A stretch of DNA of 64,000 nucleotides from JAYSYM01 sp964543475 (lineage in GTDB: Bacteria; Bdellovibrionota; Bdellovibrionia; Bdellovibrionales; JAMPXM01), in NCBI GenBank assembly GCA_964543475.1, contig CAZIYJ010000004.1, positions 1 to 64,000 of the forward strand, written 5' to 3'. Shown piece after piece: positions 43,398-51,789 of the stretch (its first letter is position 1; every line of letters begins with the position of its first letter). The position numbers and the translations under genes are program-made. The notes beneath the pieces were generated by a model that did no database searches, was not told the origin of the DNA, and worked only from the letters and a program-made list of their open reading frames with translations.

Positions 43398-44075
43398 CTA
43401 AGTCGAAAGCGGATCGATGAGTTTGTGCAAGACCGCATACTGAATCAGCTGCGAATTTGAAGTCAGATTCAACTTTTGAAGAATTCGAAAGCGATAAGTA
43501 CTAACCGTTTTTACACTGATATCAAAATGCACGCCGATTTTTACGAGAGAAACTCCGCTACAAATCAAAAGAAAAACCTGATGTTCACGGTCAGACAAAT
43601 TAAAGTGAGAAGCTCGCGAATCTATCGGAGATCGAAGCTCTGCAATAACAGCACTCGTACCTTTTGTTGAGAGATAAGTTCGACCAGCTAAAACAGTCGA
43701 GATTGCATCGCTAAGCTCTATTGTCGTGCAATCATTTCGCAAATATCCCGAACCACCCGCCCGCAACACCCGAGTCGCAAAGACTTCTTCAGAGTGTGAA
43801 CTAATGACAACGAACGGAACGTGCGAATGACTTTCATAAAATTTTTCGATCACCTCAAGAGCAGTGATCGAATGATCTGATAAATTTAGAATTAAAATAT
43901 CCGGCGCATCATTGGCATTGAGCAGGCTTTTCATTTCGACCAAATCGCTAATTTCAGCGATCGACCTTGCTCCCAACTTCTCAAGAGTCGATACAATTCC
44001 AGCTCTTGAAATTGCACAACAGTCGGCTACTGCCATCTTCAGGTTTGCAAATGGTAATTCTGCAGCTTCGGTCAT
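43398..44075 (-). CDS. LuxR-type regulator with degenerate receiver domain
   Basis: The 225-residue protein has the layout of a NarL-type response regulator: receiver (about 10-130) and LuxR helix-turn-helix (about 155-220; LSDREHQVFLLICSGVSLVKIG, SVKTVSTYRFRILQKL). The phosphoacceptor Asp is replaced: the strand reads LILNLSDHS where LLDLSLP is expected. The conserved Lys in the GYLLK position is also changed (GYLRND). It therefore probably works without phosphorylation. Its own target promoters are unknown. Confidence 0.85.
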   Translation of the reverse strand: MTEAAELPFANLKMAVADCCAISRAGIVSTLEKLGARSIAEISDLVEMKSLLNANDAPDILILNLSDHSITALEVIEKFYESHSHVPFVVISSHSEEVFATRVLRAGGSGYLRNDCTTIELSDAISTVLAGRTYLSTKGTSAVIAELRSPIDSRASHFNLSDREHQVFLLICSGVSLVKIGVHFDISVKTVSTYRFRILQKLNLTSNSQLIQYAVLHKLIDPLST

Positions 44076-44188
44076 CTGAGTCCCTCTGCAAAACTTTTTG
44101 TCTGCAGGCCGACACTCTCATAGATAAACGAAAGAAGGGTGAAGGTTTTGCGAAGCTCAGTCTTTTAATTCGTAAACCTAAGTGAATA

Positions 44189-45622
44189 TTAAGGGAGCGT
44201 CAGGCGCGTAATGTAGCCGAACTGATTGGTCGGACCGGGAGGCCTCTCTTCACCGAACACTAAAAGCCGCCCGCTGCTATCGAGAGATGAGCCAAAAACC
44301 CACTCATCAAAACCGGCAATTGTATCGACTTCGAATCTCAAACCAGAGTTGACCGACGAGAGAGTGCGACCGGTCGCCGTAAACATCTGAGTATATAACT
44401 CACCATTTCCGCTGACTCCTGAGTGAATCATTCCTGAAGCCACCAAAAGCCCCTCCGAAGTAATCACCAATCCTCCCGAGTAAACTGTTGAAGCCAAGTT
44501 CGGGGGCAGTATTATGGCAGCGCCCGAAGTTCCGAACCCGACATCAAAGGCACCGGCAGTGGTAACCCGAATGATCACCGAAAACGCCGTTGTAAGAGAC
44601 ACGTCGGTTGTATCCGCGAGAATTACAATTTGCTCACTTGAATTTAAAGCAGCACCAACCGGAGTTAGGTACGTATTATTTTGAAGGTGGACATGCCCGT
44701 CGAGTGAAAAAGAATTGTCGTCAGATCCGTTGGTATGAAAGCGACTCACGATAGTCGAATTTTCAGTTTGAGCCGTATCAAACGCGCTTGTTATTACAAC
44801 AGCTTTCCCGGCCGACGTGAGCAGAACCGACGTGCCCGATGCATTATCAATGTCATAGTCAGGAGCCGAGTTAAAATTAACGATGCGGTAGCCGTCTGTA
44901 TCAAAAGTGATGTCGAGTACACCAGAGCTCGAAAGCCTGCCAATCAACGTTTGATAGGCAGTCTGATCAGCCGAAACCCACCCTGAAAAGGTAATTGCGT
45001 TTGTTGCAGAAATAGCAAGAGAGCTTATCTTCGCAAAAGACGTACCGAATTGATGTCTGAACACCCCTAGCGTAGCAAAACTAGTGTCAAGCACACCTGC
45101 CGATGTCAGTCGCAGCACAAATCCTTCGGTTGGAGAACTGTTTGCAACTGCGAGCAATCCTCCAGAAACAATGATTTTGCCGTCAGATTGCAACGCAAGA
45201 TCGCCACCTATTGTGCTTCCTACCCCAAGATCAAACTCGATTATTCCCGGAGTTGATTGAGCCGAAGCAAAAGCTGTGTCGAGAGTCACCCCGTCAGCGT
45301 TCCAGCGAGAAATACTTATTCGTAATCCAAGTGTAGTACTGGTCGTGTCGGCTAAGACTAAAATTTTTCCCGATGAAAGAGGCAATACTTTCTTAACACT
45401 TGTCCGAGTTGAGTCTCCTGCTCCCGAAAAATGATTTCTTAAGAAACCCGAAGCACCGAAAGAAGTGTCGAGCGAGATGTTGGAAGTAGAACGAGAAGAA
45501 TAACCAGTTCTGGGCATGCTATCGCATGAGCTTAGGCAAATTACAGCCAGCAAGGCAGCTAAAAAATTTGCGACTTTAGGCCGAGAGCTATAGATCTCCA
45601 AGTCGACCCTCGACTTGTTCAA
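44189..45622 (-). CDS. Lipoprotein with delta-60-type repeats
   Basis: The 477-residue product has a long N-terminal segment ending in LSSC (lipobox, about residue 33). A series of repeats of about 50-60 residues follows, with LDTSFGASGF, GKILVLADT, GVLDTSFATLGVF, GKIIVSGG and GAFDVGFGTSGA. This is the delta-60 repeat seen in secreted proteins of myxobacteria and relatives, which fold as a beta-propeller-like or solenoid surface structure. Function is unknown. Its start overlaps the end of the small gene at 45588 by 35 bases, so the two are coupled. Confidence 0.75.
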   Translation of the reverse strand: MNKSRVDLEIYSSRPKVANFLAALLAVICLSSCDSMPRTGYSSRSTSNISLDTSFGASGFLRNHFSGAGDSTRTSVKKVLPLSSGKILVLADTTSTTLGLRISISRWNADGVTLDTAFASAQSTPGIIEFDLGVGSTIGGDLALQSDGKIIVSGGLLAVANSSPTEGFVLRLTSAGVLDTSFATLGVFRHQFGTSFAKISSLAISATNAITFSGWVSADQTAYQTLIGRLSSSGVLDITFDTDGYRIVNFNSAPDYDIDNASGTSVLLTSAGKAVVITSAFDTAQTENSTIVSRFHTNGSDDNSFSLDGHVHLQNNTYLTPVGAALNSSEQIVILADTTDVSLTTAFSVIIRVTTAGAFDVGFGTSGAAIILPPNLASTVYSGGLVITSEGLLVASGMIHSGVSGNGELYTQMFTATGRTLSSVNSGLRFEVDTIAGFDEWVFGSSLDSSGRLLVFGEERPPGPTNQFGYITRLTLP

Positions 45623-45827
45623 TAAATTCCTGGCAACACCCGTTCACCTGAAAGTCGAGTTTGTCGAGTGACTTTCCTGATAGGTTGATTTCGGCGTATT
45701 TTTTATGGACACCACAGCGTGCACTACCGACAGCACTAATTAGTACCTTTTCGATTTGTGCTATGACCGCTCGCTCGACTTGCGTACGCATGCCCTGAAA
45801 GTTTGCGTCCCATTTTATGCTGACCAT
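45588..45827 (-). CDS. Small conserved-looking protein, unknown
   Basis: The start at 45827 (MVSIKWDANFQGM) is chosen over 45842. The 79-residue protein is predicted to be a mixed alpha/beta domain with KVLISAVGSARCGVH and a C-terminal CCQEFIEQVEGRL. No signal peptide or membrane helix is present. I do not recognise the family. It precedes and overlaps the delta-60 lipoprotein gene. Confidence 0.5.
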   Translation of the reverse strand: MVSIKWDANFQGMRTQVERAVIAQIEKVLISAVGSARCGVHKKYAEINLSGKSLDKLDFQVNGCCQEFIEQVEGRLGDL

Positions 45828-46003
45828 TCCAAATCTTCCCACCCAAAAACCATATTTTGAAGTCCAATTTTAGTTGTCGACCTTACTGGGCGAGACGCTT
45901 CGCAGACTCTGGTCTTGTTAGCAATCGATTTAACTACTTCTAGTTAACTTAATTTTTATTGAGCATTGCTGGCTATTACTAATAATAAGACCATAATAGT
46001 CAC

Positions 46004-46357
46004 ATGGTATTCAAAACGGTGCTAATAGTTGATTACGACAACGAGACACGTGCTTCTCTTAGAAAAATCTTCGAGGACGCTGGTCATATCGTAATCTCTG
46101 TAACCACCGGTGCCGAAGCATTGCTGATCCTTGAAAAGTCAAACCCACCGTCTATTGCACTAGTCGCAACGAATTCACTTATGATGAGCGGCGAAAATTT
46201 TCTAGCGAGATTTCTTTCTTATGATCGGTATTCAAAAATTTTGGCGGTTCAAATCAAACACTCCACTACCGAACCCGACTTACCCGAAGTTTGCGGCGCG
46301 CTCGTTTTACCCATTACTCCTAAAGCAGCTCTCGAAATACTCAAGCATTGCGAATAA
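46004..46357 (+). CDS. Stand-alone degenerate receiver-like protein
   Basis: The 117-residue protein follows the CheY fold in outline: TVLIVDYDNETRASLRKIFEDAGH at the start keeps acidic residues. The phosphoacceptor strand reads IALVATNSLMMSGENF where LILLDIMMPGMDG is expected, so the Asp is lost. The conserved Lys near the end is also lost (GALVLPITP). No output domain is attached. It may be a phosphorylation-independent adaptor. A second degenerate receiver is encoded nearby (43398-44075). Confidence 0.65.
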   Translation: MVFKTVLIVDYDNETRASLRKIFEDAGHIVISVTTGAEALLILEKSNPPSIALVATNSLMMSGENFLARFLSYDRYSKILAVQIKHSTTEPDLPEVCGALVLPITPKAALEILKHCE

Positions 46358-46384
46358 AGATAAATCAGAGTAAACACTGAGGTC

Positions 46385-46699
46385 ATGAACTCTAATGTTG
46401 CTACTGCTGCCGCTCTTATCTTAGTCCCTAACTTCATCGCGGCTATCGTCGCAACACTGTTTTTACGAAAAGTAAAAACATCAGCTCAACTCAGTAAACG
46501 AATTCTAAGTACGATCGCAGTTTTTATCGTCGTCGCTAACGCCCTCATGGTGTTTCTTTTCTCAACGCTTAATCCTGATCATGTCTTCTATTGGCTCGAC
46601 GAAAACGAAGGCGGCACCTGGATCTTTACGCTTCTTCCAACAACTATCTTATTCGCCCTGATGTACGCCTCAGTCTACGAGTGGAAGTTTAGAAGGTAG
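46385..46699 (+). CDS. Small integral membrane protein, unknown
   Basis: The 104-residue protein has three hydrophobic segments (about 8-26, 40-60, 79-96) and a charged end (EWKFRR). No family is recognised. It lies five bases upstream of the HemG-like gene and in the same direction, so the two are probably one unit. It could help place HemG at the membrane; this is inference. Confidence 0.6.
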   Translation: MNSNVATAAALILVPNFIAAIVATLFLRKVKTSAQLSKRILSTIAVFIVVANALMVFLFSTLNPDHVFYWLDENEGGTWIFTLLPTTILFALMYASVYEWKFRR

Positions 46700-46704
46700 G
46701 CGAG

Positions 46705-47226
46705 ATGAAAAAGTATTTAATCGTATACAACTCAAAATATGGTCAGACCGAAAAAATTGCTCGCTACATTCAACATGGGCTAAAAACGAATTCCATCGAC
46801 TGCACACTGCACGACATCACAAAGTCTGATCCCGAACTAAACGAATTTGATCGAGTTATTATCGGCGGCTCTGTTTACGCAGGAAAATTTAATAAGTATT
46901 TAATCGGATGGGCTCAGAGGAGCCGCAGCTCTATCAACCGAAAAGACCCAGTGTTTTTTAGCGTCGCGCTCAACGCTGCCGACACGAGACCGCAAGCTCG
47001 CAAAGATGATCAGCGATTGATAAATGAATTTATAAAAGCCACAGGACTCAAACCAACACTCACCGAAAGTATTGCCGGCGCTCTCAATTACCGAGACTAT
47101 AATTTTGTAATTCGATTTATTATAAAGAAAATTAGTCAAAAAGCCGGTGGCCCTACCGACACATCAAAAAACTATGAGCTAACTGATTGGCAAAAAGTAG
47201 ATAGCTTCATTCAGCGGCTAAAATAA
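46705..47226 (+). CDS. hemG: Menaquinone-dependent protoporphyrinogen oxidase HemG-like flavodoxin
   Basis: The 173-residue protein starts with a flavodoxin loop (YLIVYNSKYGQTEKIARYI). It has VIIGGSVYAGKFNKYL, FFSVALNAAD, IAGALNYRDYNFVIRFIIKKI and the end motif GGPTDTSKNYELTDWQKV, all HemG signatures. HemG oxidises protoporphyrinogen IX to protoporphyrin IX with quinone as acceptor, so heme can be made at low oxygen. This fits its place ahead of the cbb3 oxidase block. Confidence 0.88.
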   Translation: MKKYLIVYNSKYGQTEKIARYIQHGLKTNSIDCTLHDITKSDPELNEFDRVIIGGSVYAGKFNKYLIGWAQRSRSSINRKDPVFFSVALNAADTRPQARKDDQRLINEFIKATGLKPTLTESIAGALNYRDYNFVIRFIIKKISQKAGGPTDTSKNYELTDWQKVDSFIQRLK

Positions 47227-47257
47227 AAAAAGCCCAGCTACATTTAAGCAGCTGGGC
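47225..47257 (-). terminator. Rho-independent terminator of the 47274-47984 gene
   Basis: On the minus strand GCCCAGCT pairs with AGCTGGGC (47250-47257 with 47232-47239), loop about ten bases, followed by seven T residues. It lies 17 bases past the stop at 47274 and also faces the end of hemG. Confidence 0.85.
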
Positions 47258-47273
47258 CGAGAGACATTAAAAA

Positions 47274-47984
47274 CTATTGAATTGCAATGATCTGGTTATT
47301 TGCTTGAGAACCACTTGATCGTACGTGAAGTAGGTAGCGACCTCGGTTCACTTTTCCTAATTTGATAACTTCAGTTACCGGGAAGTAACCCATCGCGCAT
47401 CCAAAGCGGCGAGTTAGCTTTGCGATTGGCTGAATCACCACAACATTTTGCTGCTTATCGATTTTAACTTGGTCGATCGCAAGACAGTTAGTCGGGAATT
47501 CAATTCGAAGGCTTACTTCGTTTTCTGATCCGTCTTCAAAGCTTACGCGTTGAACTGGAGCATAGAAGTAATCGTCTGGTTCTGAAGTTTTTGCTGCAGC
47601 AACATCAACTTCGCCAATCTGCACACCTTCACCGTTTTGAATCTTATAAAGACCAGCTGTCTGAATCAGACCTAAATCAATCACTTGCTGGAATGGAATC
47701 ATCATCTGCATGCACATTCCTTTGTACTGATAAGCTTGAGCAACAAGAGTGATCTTTTTGCTTGTCTCATCGACGCTGACAACAGGAGGAGCGATCTTGA
47801 AGCAAGAGTTCGAGAACACGCCCTCGCCTGCAAGTTGAATGTTGTCATTGCTATCGAAGCCGCGTGGCACGTACAGATTTTTATAAGCTGTCGGGACAGT
47901 TGTCGGTGAAGAGTCAGTTACTTCAGAAGCTAGAGCCGAAAACCCAATTACATTACTAACGAGAAGTGCGAAAAAGTATTTCAT
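47274..47984 (-). CDS. Exported protein of unknown function
   Basis: The ATG at 47984 has AAAGGGGATCAA upstream and opens a signal peptide (MKYFFALLVSNVIGFSALA); an upstream in-frame start at 48095 lacks a ribosome site. The 236-residue product has about four Cys (NSCFKI, GMCMQMM, TNCLAID, RFGCAMG) and a beta-rich composition, typical of a periplasmic or secreted fold. No family is recognised. It forms a single gene with its own strong terminator. Confidence 0.65.
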   Translation of the reverse strand: MKYFFALLVSNVIGFSALASEVTDSSPTTVPTAYKNLYVPRGFDSNDNIQLAGEGVFSNSCFKIAPPVVSVDETSKKITLVAQAYQYKGMCMQMMIPFQQVIDLGLIQTAGLYKIQNGEGVQIGEVDVAAAKTSEPDDYFYAPVQRVSFEDGSENEVSLRIEFPTNCLAIDQVKIDKQQNVVVIQPIAKLTRRFGCAMGYFPVTEVIKLGKVNRGRYLLHVRSSGSQANNQIIAIQ

Positions 47985-48202
47985 TTGATCCCCTTTAAAA
48001 GTTTTTTCTTCCTTCAGTCCATTGAAGATACCTACTCTCCTATCCAAAAGTCGTGCCACGCATTTTCTCGAAGAAGAGCGAAGGAGAAGTAGCACAAGCT
48101 TCTAACTCGAGTCAAATTAGCCGCTTAAATAAATAGCACTCAGACGAATTGTCTCGTAACAAGTTTTGGCTTTCACATCGATGTCTCTGCTAAGGTGCTT
48201 AC

Positions 48203-49567
48203 ATGCAAATTAAATTTTATGGAGCCACTCAAACTGTTACTGGGTCAAAATTCCTTCTCGAAACAAAGGGAAAGAAGATTCTTATCGACTGTGGGCTATT
48301 TCAAGGGTTCAAGCATCACCGTTTGAAAAACTGGGAGCCGCTTCCATTTGATGTTGAGCATCTTGATGCGATTGTCCTCACGCACGCTCACCTTGATCAT
48401 AGCGGTTATGTTCCGCTCATTATTCAGCAAGGCTACAAGGGTCGTATCTACTGCACTCCTGCTACTTTTGATCTTTGCTCGATTCTTCTTCCTGACTCAG
48501 GCCACTTACAAGAAGAAGAAGCGCAGTACGCGAACAAACGTGGCTATTCAAAACATCATCCTGCTAAACCTCTCTACACCGAGAAACAAGCGCGGCAGTC
48601 ACTTGAACAGTTTACACCATTAGACTTTGACCAGATTCACCATGTGATTGCCGGCGTAGAACTAGAATTTTTCAGAGCTGGTCATTTGCTCGGAGCATCG
48701 AGTTTGCGAATTTCTTCTGAGGGAAAATCGATCGGCTTTTCTGGTGATCTCGGGCGATCAAATGATCCACTGTTACCTGAGCCATCGTTTACTAAGCCAG
48801 TTGACTATCTAGTCATTGAATCTACCTACGGTAACCGCGCGCATCCGAATGATGATCCGAAGCAACGGTTAAAAGAAATCATCAATGCAACGCTCGATCG
48901 AAAAGGCACTGTGATTATTCCTTCGTTTGCTGTTGGCCGAGCCCAGCTAGTGCTTCACTATATTCAACAACTCAAGCTCGAAAAAGAAATACCAGCTAAC
49001 ACTCCTGTCTATCTCAATAGTCCAATGGCTGATAAAGCTGGTGAAGCATTCATGAAACATTTTGACGAAACAAAGCTTTCAAAAGCTGAAGCGGCAGAGG
49101 TTTGCTCAACCGCAAAAATTATTAAAACAGTCGAAGAGTCTGTCGCACTCAATTCAAGAGTTGAGGAGCCAAAAATTATTATCTCGGCAAGCGGAATGGC
49201 AACTGGCGGAAGAGTACTTCATCACTTAAAAGCTTTCGCACCTAATGCCAAAAACAGTATCGTTTTCGTTGGCTACCAAGCAGGTGGCACCCGCGGTCAA
49301 GCGATGGTTGATGGAATAAAAGAAATTAAAATTCACGGCGAGCTCTGGCCAATTAGAGCCGAGGTTCACTCAATTGATTCGATGTCTGCTCATGCAGGAA
49401 GTGATGAGCTAGTGAACTGGGTTAAAAATTTGAAGAGTCGACCACGAAAGGCATTCATCGTTCACGGTGAACCTGCCGCCTCAGAAGTTCTGAGGCACCG
49501 TCTCCAAGATGAACTTAAAGTTGATGGGCAGCTTCCAGAATTCGGACAGGCATTTTCACTGGATTAA
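48203..49567 (+). CDS. MBL-fold RNase (beta-CASP / YSH1-like)
   Basis: The 454-residue protein has the metallo-beta-lactamase zinc motifs TVTGSKFLL start, THAHLDHSG, AGHLLGAS and FSGDLG. The beta-CASP insert follows (VIPSFAVGRAQ, ASGMATGGRVLHHL, EVHSIDSMSAHAG, FIVHGEP). It is of the CPSF73/RNase J-like mRNA-processing type. It faces the CBS gene, which is under a sigma-54 promoter, and their stops overlap. This family is often part of low-energy or hypoxia gene sets. Confidence 0.9.
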   Translation: MQIKFYGATQTVTGSKFLLETKGKKILIDCGLFQGFKHHRLKNWEPLPFDVEHLDAIVLTHAHLDHSGYVPLIIQQGYKGRIYCTPATFDLCSILLPDSGHLQEEEAQYANKRGYSKHHPAKPLYTEKQARQSLEQFTPLDFDQIHHVIAGVELEFFRAGHLLGASSLRISSEGKSIGFSGDLGRSNDPLLPEPSFTKPVDYLVIESTYGNRAHPNDDPKQRLKEIINATLDRKGTVIIPSFAVGRAQLVLHYIQQLKLEKEIPANTPVYLNSPMADKAGEAFMKHFDETKLSKAEAAEVCSTAKIIKTVEESVALNSRVEEPKIIISASGMATGGRVLHHLKAFAPNAKNSIVFVGYQAGGTRGQAMVDGIKEIKIHGELWPIRAEVHSIDSMSAHAGSDELVNWVKNLKSRPRKAFIVHGEPAASEVLRHRLQDELKVDGQLPEFGQAFSLD

Positions 49568-50037
49568 ATCCCTGCATTCGAAAGTATATTAACCGCGCTA
49601 CCAAGCGGGTATCTTAATACGTAATCATAAAGCACTGAGCGGATACTTCCGTGAGCGGGCTTGTCGAGATGATTCTTAAGCACTCGCAAAAGGTCCTCAG
49701 AAGTTACAATTCCGACCAGCTGACCGTTATCTTCAATCAAACAAGATGACACTTTTGATTGAATCATTTGATCAATGAGAGAACTGAGACCTTGCCCCAC
49801 ATTCACTATGTTCGTAACTTGATTCATTCGAAACGCGACTTCTAAATCTCCGTGCACCACCGCTAGATCGCGGTCCGAGAGTATTCCAACCACTTGTCCA
49901 CTCTTATCGACAACGGGCAAGTGTCGGATTGAATTACTGACCATTAAATCCCGAGCTTCTCGTACTCGAGTGTTGGGAGTCACAGTCAATAAATCCGTGG
50001 TCATGAATTCGCTAATTTTTGCAGCCGTATTTGTCAT
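49564..50037 (-). CDS. Two-CBS-domain protein
   Basis: The 157-residue protein is two tandem CBS domains (ISEFMTTDLLTVTPNTRVREAR, LPVVDKSGQVVGILSDRDLA; second ending LIEDNGQLVGIVTSEDLLRVL). CBS pairs bind adenine nucleotides and serve as energy sensors. The start has GAAGGAAGTATGT before the ATG. It is divergent from the eRF1-like gene at 50267 and is preceded by a minus-strand sigma-54 promoter (50086-50102). Its stop overlaps the MBL RNase stop inside TTAA. Confidence 0.9.
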   Translation of the reverse strand: MTNTAAKISEFMTTDLLTVTPNTRVREARDLMVSNSIRHLPVVDKSGQVVGILSDRDLAVVHGDLEVAFRMNQVTNIVNVGQGLSSLIDQMIQSKVSSCLIEDNGQLVGIVTSEDLLRVLKNHLDKPAHGSIRSVLYDYVLRYPLGSAVNILSNAGI

Positions 50038-50084
50038 ACATACTTCCTTCAGTATCTGAGCTTAGTTGCTCACGAGAAGAGATA

Positions 50085-50102
50085 GAGCAAGTGGTGTGCC
50101 TA
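50085..50102 (-). promoter_or_regulatory. Sigma-54 (-24/-12) promoter for the CBS gene
   Basis: Read on the minus strand: TAGGCACACCACTTGCT. It keeps GG (complement of 50099-50100), ten bases, then GC (complement of 50087-50088), and the full TTGCT of the -12 box. The predicted start of transcription is near 50075, with a leader of about 38 bases before the ATG at 50037. Confidence 0.75.
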
Positions 50103-50136
50103 AGTAAAAACGACTAAATTGCTTGGCAGCGGTGAG

Positions 50137-50178
50137 CTCGGGACATTTCCAAAATGCCTTGAGCCAAGTTGTCCCGAG
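50137..50178. promoter_or_regulatory. Palindrome centred between two sigma-54 promoters (probable activator site)
   Basis: CTCGGGACA (50137-50145) and TGTCCCGAG (50170-50178) are perfect inverted arms of nine bases, 24 bases apart. The left arm is 36 bases from the minus promoter's -24 GG and the right arm 37 bases from the plus promoter's, so the site is centred almost exactly. This is the expected position for an NtrC-type enhancer serving both promoters. Confidence 0.65.
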
Positions 50179-50213
50179 GGTCCAGTGAAGGTCTCATTCT
50201 CAGCCGTTTGGGG

Positions 50214-50230
50214 CTGGCGCGATTGTTGCC
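50214..50230 (+). promoter_or_regulatory. Sigma-54 (-24/-12) promoter for the 50267 gene
   Basis: CTGGCGCGATTGTTGCC matches the consensus YTGGCACGrNNNTTGCW except at the A after TGGC and the last W. The invariant GG (50216-50217) and GC (50228-50229) are ten bases apart. Transcription should start near 50241, 26 bases before the ATG, with AAGGAG between. Confidence 0.8.
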
Positions 50231-50266
50231 TTCAAGTAGCTTGAGAATTTACACAAGGAGAATTTG

Positions 50267-50626
50267 ATGTCGACCTCAACCGCAGTTTTTATCACTTCAG
50301 ATGAAGCAAAAATTTTTGAATTCAAACCAGAAGGTGTTGAATCAAAAGTATTAAAAAGAGAAGGACCAGCTCACCCCGTTCAGCATTTAGATGAAACCCA
50401 CTTCATCAAACAAGTGGCGGAGTATCTGATCGCTTCGAATTCAGGTCAGTGGCTCCTCCTCGGCCCAGGACTTGCGAAAACTCATCTTCAAAATCTTGTT
50501 GAGTCAAAGTATTCGGCAAGCGCTGCCAAGATCGTTGGAGTGGCCGGCATGAATAAGAGCTCAGACGGCCAAATTACCGACTTCGCACATAGTTTTTTCA
50601 AACGCAGAAGCGTTTACGCTGGCTAG
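50267..50626 (+). CDS. eRF1-domain-like stress protein
   Basis: The ATG at 50267 follows ACAAGGAGAATTTG. The 119-residue protein matches a bacterial family sometimes named translational machinery protein, with an eRF1 domain 2/3-like fold: VFITSDEAKIFEF, HFIKQVAEYL, WLLLGPGLAKTHLQ, AAKIVGVAGMNKSSDGQI and a final FFKRRS. Members probably associate with ribosomes under stress, but a mechanism is not established. Its sigma-54 promoter and proximity to the NtrC pair point to regulated expression. Confidence 0.7.
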   Translation: MSTSTAVFITSDEAKIFEFKPEGVESKVLKREGPAHPVQHLDETHFIKQVAEYLIASNSGQWLLLGPGLAKTHLQNLVESKYSASAAKIVGVAGMNKSSDGQITDFAHSFFKRRSVYAG

Positions 50627-50667
50627 TGATTGACCTAAGTCGATTGGCTCTCTAAATTTGCCATGTC

Positions 50668-51789
50668 ATGGAACAAACTTTAAAGAATATCGAAAACGCT
50701 GAAACAGTCTTCTACCGCTGCGTAGAAGATTGTTTTGAACCGATCATGCTCACCGATATCAAAGGAATTCTTCGCTATGTGAATCCTGCATGGTCACTCA
50801 CCTACGGATACTCTCGTGACGAAGCTGTTGGTCAGAGCCCAAGGCTTCTTCGATCCCAATATCAGGACGACGCATTTTATCGTCAAATGTGGGTCACGAT
50901 CCTCAATCCGAAAATTGGTTTTTGGCGTGGCGAAGTCATCAATAAATCAAAAGATGGCCAATTAGTTCCTGTGCTCCTTACGATCACTCCCTACCGCGAT
51001 TCTCTCGGAGAAATTCTTGGATACATGGGGATTGCAGTTGATCTTAGTGAACAGAAAAAGATGGAGCAGCAAATCTTTCGGCAAGATCGCCTAGCTTCGA
51101 TCGGCATGCTTGCAAGCGGTCTTGCGCACGAAGTTGGTAATCCCATCGGAGTCATGCGTGGACGAGCCGAGCTCTTGCTTAGGCAGGTAAAAGAGAATCC
51201 GGGCGCAACAAAAAATGCTGAAATCATCATTGAGCAAATTGATCGAATCTCAAAACTTATTACTTCGCTGATGCAAGTGAGTCGAGTTCCCGACCACGTC
51301 ATGCTTAGAAATGTTAATTTAGAAAATGCTGTCTCTGAGATTTTTACTTTAGTCTCCGAGCACGCTCGCAAAGCGAACGTAAATCTTATTAAAAAGAATC
51401 TCTCAATCGACGTTTTAGCTGAACCTGGCCACTTACAACAATTACTTCTCAACCTCGTTATCAATGCTACTCATGCCATCGAAGAAAAACGGGAACGATT
51501 CGAAGGCGTCACTAAAGGTGAAATTGAAGTTTCAGCGGCAATCTCAGGAGATCGAAAAACTTGTGCAATTTCGATTCGAGATAGCGGAGTGGGTATCTCT
51601 GCTGTGAATCTAAATAAACTGTTTCAACCCTTCTTCACAACCAAGGCGGCAGGCAAAGGCACCGGCATGGGCTTGGCCGTCGTATCAAAGCTCGTTGAAG
51701 AAATGGAAGGTAAAGTCACGGTAGAGAGCTCAGGCGAGGGCCACGGGTCGACTTTTACTGTATTCCTAAAAATAGCCGATCGAGGCTAA
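50668..51789 (+). CDS. PAS-domain NtrB-type sensor histidine kinase
   Basis: The 373-residue soluble kinase has one PAS domain (FEPIMLTDIKGILRYVNPAWSLTYGYS), a HisKA with LASGLAHEVGNPIGVMRGRAELLL (phosphoacceptor His), and an HATPase domain (NLVINATHAIEE, DSGVGIS, GTGMGLAVV). The HEVGNP form of the H box is the NtrB/AtoS type that pairs with sigma-54 activators. The facing NtrC-like gene is its obvious partner; their stops overlap within CTAA. Confidence 0.9.
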   Translation: MEQTLKNIENAETVFYRCVEDCFEPIMLTDIKGILRYVNPAWSLTYGYSRDEAVGQSPRLLRSQYQDDAFYRQMWVTILNPKIGFWRGEVINKSKDGQLVPVLLTITPYRDSLGEILGYMGIAVDLSEQKKMEQQIFRQDRLASIGMLASGLAHEVGNPIGVMRGRAELLLRQVKENPGATKNAEIIIEQIDRISKLITSLMQVSRVPDHVMLRNVNLENAVSEIFTLVSEHARKANVNLIKKNLSIDVLAEPGHLQQLLLNLVINATHAIEEKRERFEGVTKGEIEVSAAISGDRKTCAISIRDSGVGISAVNLNKLFQPFFTTKAAGKGTGMGLAVVSKLVEEMEGKVTVESSGEGHGSTFTVFLKIADRG

